A DNA stretch of 64,000 nucleotides from CAWGLW01 sp963823525 (GTDB lineage: Bacteria > Pseudomonadota > Gammaproteobacteria > Steroidobacterales > Steroidobacteraceae), in NCBI GenBank assembly GCA_963823525.1, contig CAWGLW010000006.1:248001-312000 (forward strand), written 5' to 3'. The notes beneath the pieces are model-generated. The model was given only the letters and a program-made list of their open reading frames with translations, had not been told where the DNA came from and made no database searches. The number at the start of each line of letters is the position of its first letter. The stretch's first letter is position 1. Shown here piece after piece: positions 8,691-17,586 of this stretch. A program made the translations under genes and the position numbers.

Positions 8691-9330
8691 CAGGACCTGG
8701 CGGCGCCCGCTGCGTGCGGCGCTGACGCTGGCCGTCGCGGGGGCGATCGCCGCAGGACTGCTCGCCATCGTGTTTGACGCCAGCCGTGATCGTATCGCTG
8801 CAGCCCAGCGCGCCCGCCAGGTCGCGCGCTTCGCCGCGGTGCTCGGCGACACGAAACACGACAATGACATTCTCGCTGACCAGATAGAGGTTCGCGATGT
8901 CGACCTGCTCGGCACGAACGACGCCGTCCCGGTCTTTCGCGCCCGGCTGGACGGCAAGCCGGTCGCGGCGGTGATCATGCCCTACGCCCCCGGCGGTTAC
9001 GGCGGCTCGATCCGGCTGGTCGTCGGTATTGCCGTCGAGGGCAGACTGCTGGGCGTGCGGGTCTTCAGCCACCGGGAGACCCCCGGTCTGGGCGACGGAA
9101 TCGATGAACGCAAGTCCGACTGGATCCTGGTCTTCAGCGGCCGGTCACTCGGCAACCCCCCGGCGGAGAAATGGAAAGTTCGCAAGGATGGCGGCGAGTT
9201 CGACCAGTTCACCGGGGCAACCGTAACGCCCCGGGCCGTGGTTGACGCCGTGTTCAGGACGCTGACGTGGTTCGAGAAGAACCGCGATCTGGTTTTCGCC
9301 AAACTGCCAGAGGAGGCGGCGAACCCGTGA
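8671..9330 (+). CDS. rnfG: electron transport complex subunit RnfG
   Basis: A 219-aa periplasmic subunit with a single N-terminal membrane helix (LRAALTLAVAGAIAAGLLAIVF) and an FMN-binding domain. The flavinylation motif is TGAT in DQFTGATVTPRAVV. VFSHRETPGLGD is the conserved family stretch before the FMN site. ATG at 8671 is used, and ATG at 8677 is equally possible. It overlaps rnfD by 20 bp. The next subunit, rnfE, is unusually separated by 197 bp. Confidence 0.95.
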   Translation: MAMQSADRTWRRPLRAALTLAVAGAIAAGLLAIVFDASRDRIAAAQRARQVARFAAVLGDTKHDNDILADQIEVRDVDLLGTNDAVPVFRARLDGKPVAAVIMPYAPGGYGGSIRLVVGIAVEGRLLGVRVFSHRETPGLGDGIDERKSDWILVFSGRSLGNPPAEKWKVRKDGGEFDQFTGATVTPRAVVDAVFRTLTWFEKNRDLVFAKLPEEAANP

Positions 9331-9527
9331 AAACCTGCGCTTCGACTGGCGCGGCCGGACCGCGCGAGTCCCGTCCGCAGACAGTTACAATGACCGCGCA
9401 GCCGATCACGACCATGGCCGCAACGACACCCCTGGTTGCCCGTACGCCGGTCAGCCGGCAGGACTGAGGTGACTCTCATTCGAGAATTAGTGCTTAACTA
9501 TCTGTTTAAAATAACTAAAACTTCCAT
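9331..9527. other. 197-bp gap inside the rnf operon
   Basis: No credible coding sequence is seen. The last 50 bp before rnfE are strikingly AT-rich compared with the flanks (around ttaactatctgtttaaaataactaaaac), so a separate promoter for rnfE-nth is plausible. I cannot place clear -35 and -10 boxes. Nothing resembling a terminator follows rnfG. Confidence 0.4.
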
Positions 9528-10262
9528 ATGAGCACGACTGACGGAACCCGCCTGGCCATGAACGCAACCCCAGAGACAGGCCGCATCAGCGCAATCGTGC
9601 GCGATGGATTGCGCGACAACAACCCGGGGCTGGTACAGCTCCTGGGACTGTGTCCACTGCTTGCGGTCAGCACGTCAGTGGCCAACGCGCTGGGCCTCGG
9701 CATCGCGACCATCGCCGTACTGCTGGCCAGCAACACGATCGCCGCACTGGTGGGCCGCTGGCTGCTGCCCGAAATTCGCCTGGGCGTGTTTGTCATCACG
9801 ATCGCCGCGGCCGTGACCACGGTGGAACTCCTGACCGCCGCCTGGTTACCCGGCCTGCACGATTCACTTGGCATCTTCCTGCCGCTCATCGTCACCAACT
9901 GTCTCGTGCTCGGGCGAGCCGAAGCATTTGCATCGCGTCGTCCGCTCAGTGAGTCGCTGCTTGACGCGCTGGCGATGGGGACCGGCTTTGCCCTCGTCCT
10001 GCTTGCACTGGGCGCGACACGCGAGTTGCTTGGACGCGGCAGCCTGGGCGCCGACATGGACCTGCTGTTCGGCGAAGGCGCACAGAATTTCGGGCTGCAC
10101 TTTTTTCCGGAGCAGCATGGCTGGCTGTTTGCGCTGCTGCCACCGGGCGCGTTCATCATTCTTGGCCTGCTGGTGGCCTGGCACAACGGGCGCGCGCAAC
10201 GGGCCGGCGCGACCGACATCACAGAGGACGGCGTGCACAGCGCTGATTCCGTGAACCAATGA
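9528..10262 (+). CDS. rnfE: electron transport complex subunit RnfE
   Basis: A 244-aa membrane subunit, paralogue of RnfA, with six predicted helices. It has the paired Cys segments (LLGLCPLLAVSTS and LPLIVTNCLVLGRAEAFA) typical of RnfE/NqrD. It acts with RnfA in the membrane core. The ATG at 9528 has no obvious ribosome site. An ATG at 9558 would fit the family N-terminus equally well. The stop overlaps nth by 4 bp (ATGA), so nth is coupled to it. Confidence 0.95.
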   Translation: MSTTDGTRLAMNATPETGRISAIVRDGLRDNNPGLVQLLGLCPLLAVSTSVANALGLGIATIAVLLASNTIAALVGRWLLPEIRLGVFVITIAAAVTTVELLTAAWLPGLHDSLGIFLPLIVTNCLVLGRAEAFASRRPLSESLLDALAMGTGFALVLLALGATRELLGRGSLGADMDLLFGEGAQNFGLHFFPEQHGWLFALLPPGAFIILGLLVAWHNGRAQRAGATDITEDGVHSADSVNQ

Positions 10263-10948
10263 ACAAGGCGAAGCGGCAGGAAATTTTCACGCGACTGCGC
10301 GAATTGAACCCGCAACCGCGCACCGAACTGCACTACACGACACCATTCGAATTGCTGACCGCGGTCATTCTTTCCGCGCAGGCCACCGACAAGAGCGTCA
10401 ACCAGGCAACCGCCCGTCTGTTCCCGGTTGCCAATACACCGGCCGACATTTGCGCGCTTGGCCTGGACGGGCTGTCGCGATACATACGCTCGATCGGCCT
10501 CTACAAGAGCAAGGCGAAGAACATCATTGCGACCTGCCAGATGCTCATCGATCAGCACAATGGCAGGGTGCCTGATCGGCGCGAGGCCCTGGAGGCGCTG
10601 CCCGGTGTCGGCCGCAAGACGGCAAACGTTGTACTCAACACCGCTTTTGGCCAGCCGACGATGGCCGTCGACACGCATATCTTCCGGGTGGCCAATCGAA
10701 CGGGCATCGCGCCCGGCAAGACCGTGCGCGAAGTCGAGGACCGCCTGCTGCGACTCGTACCTGAGGAATTCCTGCTGGACGCGCATCACTGGCTGATCCT
10801 GCACGGACGGTACATCTGTAAGGCGCGCAGACCGGAGTGCCCGGTCTGCCCGATCGCCGACTTGTGTGAGTTCAAGCACAAGACGCCGGCGGTAAGCCCG
10901 GGTCGCGAGACGCCTCGCGCCCGGCAAAGCGGACGCCGGACGGCCTGA
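10259..10948 (+). CDS. nth: endonuclease III (DNA glycosylase/AP lyase)
   Basis: A 229-aa base-excision repair enzyme that removes oxidised pyrimidines and nicks abasic sites. Seen: helix-hairpin-helix LPGVGRKTANVV with the catalytic Lys, the catalytic Asp in AVDTHIFRVANR, and the C-terminal [4Fe-4S] ligand pattern Cx6Cx2Cx5C (CKARRPECPVCPIADLC). About 15 extra basic residues follow the last Cys. Placement behind rnfE is a common gammaproteobacterial arrangement. Confidence 0.97.
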   Translation: MNKAKRQEIFTRLRELNPQPRTELHYTTPFELLTAVILSAQATDKSVNQATARLFPVANTPADICALGLDGLSRYIRSIGLYKSKAKNIIATCQMLIDQHNGRVPDRREALEALPGVGRKTANVVLNTAFGQPTMAVDTHIFRVANRTGIAPGKTVREVEDRLLRLVPEEFLLDAHHWLILHGRYICKARRPECPVCPIADLCEFKHKTPAVSPGRETPRARQSGRRTA

Positions 10949-10953
10949 AGCCG

Positions 10954-11400
10954 TTGCCTTTCTTTCACGACAAGGACCGAACGAGCCTGCGCCGCATGTA
11001 CACTGAAGCCTGGCGCAAGCGCTGTGAAGGCGTGCCCATGGAGCCGCTCGAAGAGCAGATCGCAACGGTGATCGAGCAGCACCCCGAGTACCTGCCGAGC
11101 ATCGAAGCCAATGGCGAGGCGGTCGAACACGAGTACCGCCCGGAAGACGGCCAGTCCAATCCGTTCCTGCACATGGGCATGCATCTGGCGGTGCGCGAGC
11201 AGGTCGCGACCGACCGACCGGCCGGTATCCGCGAAATACACCGGCGACTGTCCATTCGCCTGGGCAACCATCACGAAGCGGAGCATCGGATGATCGAGTG
11301 CCTCGGTGAGGCGCTCTGGAACAGCCAGCGATCGGGGCTGCCACCGAATGAAGCCGCCTATCTCGATGCGCTGCACCGTATCGCCGGTGCGCGGAAATAG
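10954..11400 (+). CDS. DUF1841 family protein
   Basis: A 148-aa cytoplasmic protein of unknown function. The conserved family signature NPFLHMGMHLAVREQVATDRPAGI is interrupted only by the start of the next helix. The TTG at 10954 is chosen because the family begins with a short hydrophobic stretch before RTSLRRMYTEAW. An ATG at 10996 would remove it. It is 5 bp after nth, so part of the rnf-nth transcription unit. No function can be assigned. Confidence 0.85.
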   Translation: MPFFHDKDRTSLRRMYTEAWRKRCEGVPMEPLEEQIATVIEQHPEYLPSIEANGEAVEHEYRPEDGQSNPFLHMGMHLAVREQVATDRPAGIREIHRRLSIRLGNHHEAEHRMIECLGEALWNSQRSGLPPNEAAYLDALHRIAGARK

Positions 11401-11432
11401 TCTGCCGACTCAGCCGGTCTGTTCTCTGGACA

Positions 11433-12326
11433 ATGATGCCCGGCGTGGACACGATGAAAGATACCGTCAGCGACATCCATGAACTGCACGGCGTGGGACT
11501 CGGCCTGCGTCGTTCGATGCTGCCCGAACTGGCCGGGCGCGACTGGCAGCTGCCGGTTGACTTCTTCGAAGTCGCGCCGGAGAACTGGATGCGCGTGGGC
11601 GGAATCAACGGCAAACGCTTTCGAAGACTGACCGAGCAGTACCGGTTCCTGAATCACGGGCTTTCGCTTTCCATCGGCGGGCCGGCGCCGCTCGACCGGG
11701 CATTCCTGACCCAGTTGCGAAAATTCCTGGACGATTTCGGGATCCTCTATTACTCGGAGCACCTGAGTTATTGCTCCGACGACGGGCACCTCTACGACCT
11801 GATGCCCATCCCTTTCACCGAGGAAGCCGTGCGCTACGTCGCGGGCCGGATAGGCGAAGTCCAGGATGCGCTGGGTCGGCGGATCGCGATGGAGAACGTC
11901 TCGTATTACGCCGCACCCGGCCAGGAGATGAGCGAGATCGCTTTTCTCAATGCCGTGCTCGATGAAGCGGACTGCGACCTGATGCTCGACGTGAACAACA
12001 TTTACGTCAACAGCATCAATCATCGCTACGATGCGCTGCAGTTCCTTCGCGCGATTCCCGTCGAGCGCGTCGTTTACCTTCACGTCGCCGGTCACTACGT
12101 TGAAGCCGAGGACCTTCGCGTCGATACACACGGCGCCGATGTCATCGACCCGGTATGGGAGCTGCTGGCAGAGACCTATGCTCACTGCGGCGTCAAACCC
12201 ACGATACTCGAGCGTGATTTCAACATTCCACCGCTCGATGAACTGCTCGGCGAAGTCGACACGATCCGTCGCATCCAGGCGCAGTTTGCACCTCCTGCAC
12301 CGGGCCGCGAGGCCCGCTCCCGGTGA
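11433..12326 (+). CDS. MNIO-type (DUF692, BufB-like) iron-dependent oxidative enzyme
   Basis: A 297-aa TIM-barrel protein of the DUF692 / multinuclear non-heme iron oxidase family (relatives: MbnB, TglH, BufB). Family enzymes modify cysteines of small ribosomally made peptides. Candidate iron ligands are visible: FEVAPENWM (Glu), LNHGLSLSIG (His), YSEHLSY (His), AMENVSYYA (Glu/Asn), LMLDVNNIYVN (Asp), VYLHVAGHY (two His), DTHGAD and ILERDFNIP. The next genes are the usual partner DUF2063 and a DoxX protein. No precursor peptide gene is visible upstream, where the gap to DUF1841 is 32 bp. Starts at 11433, 11436 or 11454 are possible. Confidence 0.9.
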   Translation: MMPGVDTMKDTVSDIHELHGVGLGLRRSMLPELAGRDWQLPVDFFEVAPENWMRVGGINGKRFRRLTEQYRFLNHGLSLSIGGPAPLDRAFLTQLRKFLDDFGILYYSEHLSYCSDDGHLYDLMPIPFTEEAVRYVAGRIGEVQDALGRRIAMENVSYYAAPGQEMSEIAFLNAVLDEADCDLMLDVNNIYVNSINHRYDALQFLRAIPVERVVYLHVAGHYVEAEDLRVDTHGADVIDPVWELLAETYAHCGVKPTILERDFNIPPLDELLGEVDTIRRIQAQFAPPAPGREARSR

Positions 12327-12333
12327 ATCCGCA

Positions 12334-13113
12334 GTGAACAAGAACCGCCTGCGCGAACTGCAGTACGGGTTCGCCGCTCACATACGCGATCCTGATCGGA
12401 CACCTGCGCCCGGCGATGTCGAAGATCGCCGCATGAAGATCTACCGCGAACTTTTTTTCAATAATGTTTCGGGGTTTCTCGCCGGCACGTTCCCGGTACT
12501 GAATCGGATCCTCGGCGAACAGCGCTGGGAAGCACTGGTGCGGGACTTCTATCGCGACCATCGCTGCGACACGCCGTTGTTTCTGGAGATCCCGCAGGAG
12601 TTTCTCAGCTATCTCGCAGAGGAACGCGCCGCGAACGACACGGACCCGCGGTTTCTGCATGAACTGGCCCATTACGAATGGGTTGAACTCGCACTCGGTG
12701 TCGAAGAGACCACACTGGAAGATGCCGACTGCGACCCGGACGGTGACCTGCTCGCGGGGAAACCGGTGCTCTCGCCCCTGGCCTGGCCACTGGCCTACCG
12801 CTATCCGGTTCACCGGCTCTCACCGGACTATCAGCCTGCCGCGGCGCCGGCAGAGCCGTCTTTTTACGTTGTCTACCGGGGCACGGACGATTCGGTGAGT
12901 TTCATGCAGATCAATGCCGTTACGATGCGTCTGGTCGAACGCCTGCGGCAGCACCCCGGGCTGAGCGGTCGGCAGCAGCTCGAGGCGCTGGCCGATGAGT
13001 TACCTCAGATCGAGCGTGAGCAGGTGCTGACCGGGGGGCAGGAGGCGTTGCTGAACCTCAGGTCGCACGAGGTGCTGCTCGGCACACGCCGCACGAAGAA
13101 AGAACCGCAATAA
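12334..13113 (+). CDS. DUF2063 (BufC/HvfC-like) partner of the MNIO enzyme
   Basis: A 259-aa protein. Its N-terminal DUF2063 helical domain covers roughly residues 5-100 (RELQYGFAAHIRDP, then MKIYRELFFNNVSGFL and FPVLNRILGEQRWEALVRDFY). A C-terminal domain of about 150 aa includes HELAHYEWVELAL. In characterised MNIO systems this partner recognises the precursor and presents it to the enzyme. GTG at 12334 is the start, 7 bp after the enzyme gene. The frame is open upstream, but that part lies inside DUF692. Coupled operon position is the main functional evidence. Confidence 0.87.
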   Translation: MNKNRLRELQYGFAAHIRDPDRTPAPGDVEDRRMKIYRELFFNNVSGFLAGTFPVLNRILGEQRWEALVRDFYRDHRCDTPLFLEIPQEFLSYLAEERAANDTDPRFLHELAHYEWVELALGVEETTLEDADCDPDGDLLAGKPVLSPLAWPLAYRYPVHRLSPDYQPAAAPAEPSFYVVYRGTDDSVSFMQINAVTMRLVERLRQHPGLSGRQQLEALADELPQIEREQVLTGGQEALLNLRSHEVLLGTRRTKKEPQ

Positions 13114-13207
13114 TCCTTGCGGCTTGCCGGTCCTCTCTATGGAAGGCATGCCACGTCCTCCCATCCGGGTCGCGCATTGCCGAAGCGCAACATGGGACAG
13201 ACACGCA

Positions 13208-13828
13208 ATGACCCACAAACTGTTTAAAGCGATCTACGCGCTTCCCGACCGGCTCAAAGCAGTCGATTTTCTCGGCCCACTGGCGCTGCGCCTCTACCTG
13301 GTGCCGGTGTTCTGGGTAGCCGGCATGAACAAGGCGAGCGGCTTCAGCGAGGTCGTCGAGTGGTTTGGTAATGTCGACTGGGGCCTTGGCCTGCCGGCCC
13401 CGCTGCTGATGGCCTTGCTGGCCACTGCCAGCGAGATCCTCGGCGCGGCCCTGCTGTTGATCGGACTCGGGACGCGAATAGTCGTCGTTCCCCTGATGGC
13501 CACCATGATCGTGGCCGCGACCAGCGTTCACTGGGACAACGGCTGGCAGGCCGTGCACGACTCGAAGAGCCCGTTTGCAAGCGAATTCACGCTGGGCATT
13601 GAGGCCCGGGATGCCGCCGAAGCCAGCGAGCGCCTTGTGGAGGCACGCAGGATCCTGGAAGAGAACGGCAACTACGACTGGCTCACCGGCCAGGGCAGCT
13701 TTGTCGTCTCCAACAGTGGTGTCGAGTGGGCCGTCACCTACTTCGTGATGCTGCTGGCCTTGCTGTTCACCGGGGGTGGACGCTATCTGAGCATTGATTA
13801 CTGGTTGCGGCAGCGCTTCGCGCGCTAG
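13208..13828 (+). CDS. DoxX family membrane protein
   Basis: A 206-aa inner-membrane protein with about four hydrophobic helices (LRLYLVPVFWVAGMNKAS, LLMALLATASEILGAALLLIG, VVVPLMATMIVAA, and one near the C-terminus), DoxX/SURF4-like. A soluble insert of about 60 aa lies between helices 3 and 4. DoxX proteins regularly follow DUF692-DUF2063 pairs, probably as a redox or quinone-linked partner. ATG at 13208 is preferred, and an upstream in-frame ATG at 13124 adds a non-hydrophobic leader. The gene converges on the ROK gene with a 4-bp overlap of stops. Confidence 0.85.
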   Translation: MTHKLFKAIYALPDRLKAVDFLGPLALRLYLVPVFWVAGMNKASGFSEVVEWFGNVDWGLGLPAPLLMALLATASEILGAALLLIGLGTRIVVVPLMATMIVAATSVHWDNGWQAVHDSKSPFASEFTLGIEARDAAEASERLVEARRILEENGNYDWLTGQGSFVVSNSGVEWAVTYFVMLLALLFTGGGRYLSIDYWLRQRFAR

Positions 13829-14736
13829 CGCCTTTCACCCTGGCCCCACAACCAGGCCGCACCGCGGACTCCGCTTGAATCGCCATGGCGGTTACGCACC
13901 AGGCGTGTATCGACGCGGTCTGAGAACACCTGATCGACCCACAGCGCCGGCACGCGCTCATACAGCGTGTCGATGTTCGACAGCCCGCCGCCAAGCACGA
14001 TCACGTCCGGATCGACGATATTGATGACGCCGGCCAGCGCGCGCGCGAGACGGCGCTCAAAGCGCGCCATTGTTGCCACGCAGGTCGGCTCACCCCGTGC
14101 AGCCGCCGCTGCGATGTCGACCGGCGAGCGCGCCTCGCCGGTCGAACGGCGATGATCGGCCGACAGGCCCGGGCCTGAAAGATAGGTCTCGATGCAGCCG
14201 CGACGACCGCAATAGCAGGTGGGCAGAGGTTGGTCGGAATGCGTGGGGAGCGGCAGTGGATTGTGACCCCATTCCCCGGCAATCCGGTTCACTCCCTCGA
14301 GCACGCGCTGCTGCACGACCAGACCACCACCGACGCCGGTGCCGAGAATCACTCCAAACACGACGCCGCAGCCCTGCCCGGCACCATCGACCGCTTCGGA
14401 AAGCGCAAAGCAGTTTGCGTCGTTAGCAACACGCACTTCGCGCGCCAGCCGCCGCTCGAGGTCCTGCTTCAGGGGCTGTCCGATAAGCCAGGTCGAATTC
14501 GCATTCTTGACCCTCCCGGTGGCGTGTGACACCGCTCCCGGAATGCCCACACCCACGGTGCCACGAGCCGCAAGGGCAGCCTCCGCCGTACCCACCAGTG
14601 CCTCGACCGCCGCGAGCGTTGCGGGGTAGTCGCCCTGCGGTGCCGGTATGCGACGGCGAAGGCGAACGACCGAAGCATCATCGAGCGCAATAATCTCTAT
14701 CTTGGTGCCACCCAGATCGATGCCCAGCCTCAGCAT
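13825..14736 (-). CDS. ROK family sugar kinase (fructokinase/Mak-like)
   Basis: A 303-aa cytoplasmic sugar kinase. The ATP phosphate motif LGIDLGGTKIEIIAL is at the N-terminus, the catalytic Asp is in VANDANCFALSEA, and the ROK zinc site is formed by a His in GEWGHNPLP plus CYCGRRGCIETYLSG. The overall pattern is closest to Mak-type fructokinase or N-acetylglucosamine kinase, but the substrate cannot be fixed. Last gene of the minus-strand run that begins with aceE, 66 bp after the sulfotransferase. Confidence 0.88.
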   Translation of the reverse strand: MLRLGIDLGGTKIEIIALDDASVVRLRRRIPAPQGDYPATLAAVEALVGTAEAALAARGTVGVGIPGAVSHATGRVKNANSTWLIGQPLKQDLERRLAREVRVANDANCFALSEAVDGAGQGCGVVFGVILGTGVGGGLVVQQRVLEGVNRIAGEWGHNPLPLPTHSDQPLPTCYCGRRGCIETYLSGPGLSADHRRSTGEARSPVDIAAAAARGEPTCVATMARFERRLARALAGVINIVDPDVIVLGGGLSNIDTLYERVPALWVDQVFSDRVDTRLVRNRHGDSSGVRGAAWLWGQGERR

Positions 14737-14802
14737 TCCGACACCTGCTCCCGGTCTTCACCGCTGCCAGGAGCGCCAGCGGAATCGGCGCCCGGCCGCC
14801 CG

Positions 14803-15639
14803 TCAGCTCCAGTCAAGTTCGAGGCCCAGCAGTTGCTCGAGACGCACGTTGTGCGTTGCGAAATACTTCCGCAATGAAGTGACCGTCTCTGGTTTCATCG
14901 GCGGATACTTTCGCGTGTTGCGTGGCTCGAGCTGCGCCGACTGCAGCGCAGGCAGGCCCAGAAATTCCAGCGTCGTGTTGAGCGTTGCCAGTGGCTCGCG
15001 TACCAGCGTTTCAAATCGGATGACTCGTAGCTGTTCGCGTGGATAAAGGGCCATCCAGCGTTCGAGCTGTTCGGCGTAACGACCCCGGGCGAGATAACTG
15101 TGCAGCTGGTGTTCGCGACTCGACTGGATTTCCCCGGCAGCCAGCCGCCGGGCGGGTTCGTTGATCCGGTCCGGCTCCGCCGCTATCGCGTCTTCGAACG
15201 ACAGCGTCTCACGCTTCTTGTCGCGCTCGTGCCAGTAATGCGAGTACGCGCGCCGCACCGGGTCACGCAGTACGGCGATCAACTTCGCCTCGGGCAGTAG
15301 CGCATGCATTCGCGCCGGAACCTGCGGATGAAAGAGATAGTAGGGGCTGCTGTCGATATTCAGGCCCGGTTCGCCAGGTCGCCCGAAATGGGCGCGATAC
15401 CAGGCCTCGCCACGCTGATAGTTCAAATCGAAGTAATGCACTTCCTTGCGCTGCGGCGCGATGATGCCGGAGTGCTGCACGAGGTAATTGTGCAGCGAAC
15501 TGGTGCCGCATTTCTGGGCGCCGATGATGACGACATCGGGCAGCGCGCGCGGCTGTCCCGAACGAATCCGGTGCTCGACTCGCCGGCCCGGCTCGAGCAG
15601 GCCAAGCAGCCGCAGGGTCCTTGTCAACGCTGGTTTCAC
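14803..15639 (-). CDS. sulfotransferase family protein
   Basis: A 278-aa PAPS-dependent sulfotransferase of the heparan-sulfate/Stf type. The 5'-phosphosulfate loop is DVVIIGAQKCGTSSLHNYL (about residues 35-53), and the 3'-phosphate motif is AVLRDPVRRAYSHYWHE. Substrate unknown; such enzymes sulfate surface polysaccharides, lipids or small molecules. There is no signal peptide. It sits 29 bp behind lpdA, with no functional link to pyruvate dehydrogenase, so it is probably a passenger at the operon end. Confidence 0.88.
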   Translation of the reverse strand: MKPALTRTLRLLGLLEPGRRVEHRIRSGQPRALPDVVIIGAQKCGTSSLHNYLVQHSGIIAPQRKEVHYFDLNYQRGEAWYRAHFGRPGEPGLNIDSSPYYLFHPQVPARMHALLPEAKLIAVLRDPVRRAYSHYWHERDKKRETLSFEDAIAAEPDRINEPARRLAAGEIQSSREHQLHSYLARGRYAEQLERWMALYPREQLRVIRFETLVREPLATLNTTLEFLGLPALQSAQLEPRNTRKYPPMKPETVTSLRKYFATHNVRLEQLLGLELDWS

Positions 15640-15668
15640 TGGCCTGCACTCTCGCGTTGGCTTGGGAC

Positions 15669-17564
15669 TCAGCCTTTTTCCCGGGTCGCGGCGGCCTTCT
15701 TTTTCTTCGGCAGATAGAGGTCCGTCAGTGTGCCGTCAAATGCCTCGGCGGCCATCGCAACGGTCTCCGACAGCGTCGGGTGCGGGTGGATCGACAATGC
15801 AATGTCCGCAGCGTCGGCGTTCATTTCAACGGCCAGCACGATCTCCGCAATCAGTTCCCCGGCGTTGGTGCCGACGATTCCGCCGCCGACAATGCGACCC
15901 GACGACGGGTCGAAGAGCAGCTTCGTGAAGCCTTCCTCACGCCCCAGTGCCAGCGCTCGGCCGCTCGCCGCCCACGGGAACACGCCCTTCTCGTAGGCGA
16001 TGCCCTGCGCCTTCGCCTGAGTCTCGGTCAGTCCCGCCCAGGCAATCTCGGGGTCCGTGTAGGCCACCGACGGGATCAGGCGCGCGTCGAAGAAACTTTT
16101 CATCCCGGCGGCAACCTCCGCCGCCACTTTGCCTTCGTGGGTCGCCTTGTGAGCCAGCATCGGCTGACCAACCACGTCGCCGATTGCGTAAATGTGGGAA
16201 ACATTGGTCCGCATCTGCCGGTCAACCCCGATGAAACCCCGCTCGTCAACGTTGACGCCGGCCGCGTCGGCGTTAATGAGACCCCCATTGGGTGAGCGTC
16301 CGACAGCGACCAGCACCTTGTCGTAGAGTTGCGGTTCCGGCGCGTCGCGTCCCTCGAACGTGACCCGCAGCCCATCGGAGGCGGGCTCGACCTCGGTAAC
16401 CCGGGTACCGAGCAGGATGCGCTCATATCGCGATGCGATGCGTTTCTGCAAAGGTCGAACCAGATCTCGATCGCAACCGGGCATCAATCCGTCCTGCAAC
16501 TCGACGAGACTGACGCGGACTCCGAGGGCCGCGTAGACCGTCGCCATCTCCAGACCGATGATGCCACCACCGATGACCAGCAGGCTCTCGGGCAGGTCGA
16601 GTTCCAGGGCACCGGTCGAATCAATGATTCGCGGATCATCCGGCAGGCCGGGCAAAGCCGTCGACTCCGATCCGGCGGCAATGATGCACTGCGCGAAACT
16701 CACCGATCGGACGGTCGTGCCATCGTCCACCTTGAACGCATGCGGCGATGCGAACTCCGCACTGCCACGGATTACGCTGACCTTACGCTGCCTGGCGAGC
16801 GCGTCGAGTCCGCCGGTCAGCCGGCCCACCACGGCATTCTTCCAGTCGCGCAGTTTCCCGGCGTCGATACTCGGTTTGCCGAAAGTCACGCCGCGCTCGG
16901 CCATTGCCTCTGCTTCCTCGATGATCCCGGCGGCGTGCAGCAACGCTTTCGACGGAATGCACCCGACGTTGAGACAGACGCCACCGAGCTCAGGCCAGCG
17001 CTCGATCAGCGCGACTTTCAGCCCCAGATCGGCCGCGCGAAATGCTGCGGTATAACCACCGGGACCTGCACCGAGCACGGCCAGATCGAAATCGAAGGTC
17101 TGGCCGACCGGCTCCGGCCCGGGTGCGCTGGCCGCTGCTGTCGTCGCTTGCTCCTCGTCCGCCCGATCGTCCGGCCCCGTGCGCGCGGTCTCCTGCGCCG
17201 GGAGCGGCGTGATCGGCACCGTGTCCAGGTAGGGCTCACCACCGTAAGGTTCGGCGGCGCGCAGGCTCGAGTGCGTATCGGCTTCCTCGTCGCCTGCTGA
17301 GGCGTCGGGCCGTAATTCGATGATGGCGGCTCCGCTCGTCACCTTTGCGCCCGCAGCGACCAGGACAGCCGTCACCACGCCCGAGCCGCTGGAGGGAACA
17401 TCCATCGTCGCCTTGTCACTTTCCAGCGTAATCAGCGGTGACTCGGTATCGACGCGATCCCCGACCCTGACCAGGACCTCGAGGACGTCCGCCTCTTTTA
17501 CTTCACCGAGATCCGGAACACGGATCCTGATTTTTGATGCCGAAGCTTTCGCAGAAGTACCCAA
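15669..17564 (-). CDS. lpdA: dihydrolipoyl dehydrogenase with N-terminal lipoyl domain (E3)
   Basis: A 631-aa E3 of the pyruvate dehydrogenase complex. An N-terminal lipoyl domain (lipoyl-Lys in TLESDKATMDVPSS) and a long Ala/Pro-rich linker precede the flavoprotein. The flavoprotein shows the FAD Gly-rich loop AVLGAGPGGYTAAFRAAD, redox disulfide GGVCLNVGCIPSK, an NAD loop (VIGGGIIGLEMATVY), and the C-terminal His-Glu segment (HPHPTLSETV). The start is a TTG at 17564 with GGAG 9 nt upstream. No ATG in frame fits, since the open frame upstream lies in aceF. The order aceE-aceF-lpdA on one strand shows a dedicated PDH operon. Confidence 0.95.
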   Translation of the reverse strand: MGTSAKASASKIRIRVPDLGEVKEADVLEVLVRVGDRVDTESPLITLESDKATMDVPSSGSGVVTAVLVAAGAKVTSGAAIIELRPDASAGDEEADTHSSLRAAEPYGGEPYLDTVPITPLPAQETARTGPDDRADEEQATTAAASAPGPEPVGQTFDFDLAVLGAGPGGYTAAFRAADLGLKVALIERWPELGGVCLNVGCIPSKALLHAAGIIEEAEAMAERGVTFGKPSIDAGKLRDWKNAVVGRLTGGLDALARQRKVSVIRGSAEFASPHAFKVDDGTTVRSVSFAQCIIAAGSESTALPGLPDDPRIIDSTGALELDLPESLLVIGGGIIGLEMATVYAALGVRVSLVELQDGLMPGCDRDLVRPLQKRIASRYERILLGTRVTEVEPASDGLRVTFEGRDAPEPQLYDKVLVAVGRSPNGGLINADAAGVNVDERGFIGVDRQMRTNVSHIYAIGDVVGQPMLAHKATHEGKVAAEVAAGMKSFFDARLIPSVAYTDPEIAWAGLTETQAKAQGIAYEKGVFPWAASGRALALGREEGFTKLLFDPSSGRIVGGGIVGTNAGELIAEIVLAVEMNADAADIALSIHPHPTLSETVAMAAEAFDGTLTDLYLPKKKKAAATREKG

Positions 17565-17586
17565 GTCATCGCACTCCGTTGTCTGG

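Noticed and set aside
9267..9467. Small open frame across the rnfG end and the rnfG-rnfE gap
   Set aside because: No ribosome site, low-complexity product, overlaps rnfG; no homologue recognised.
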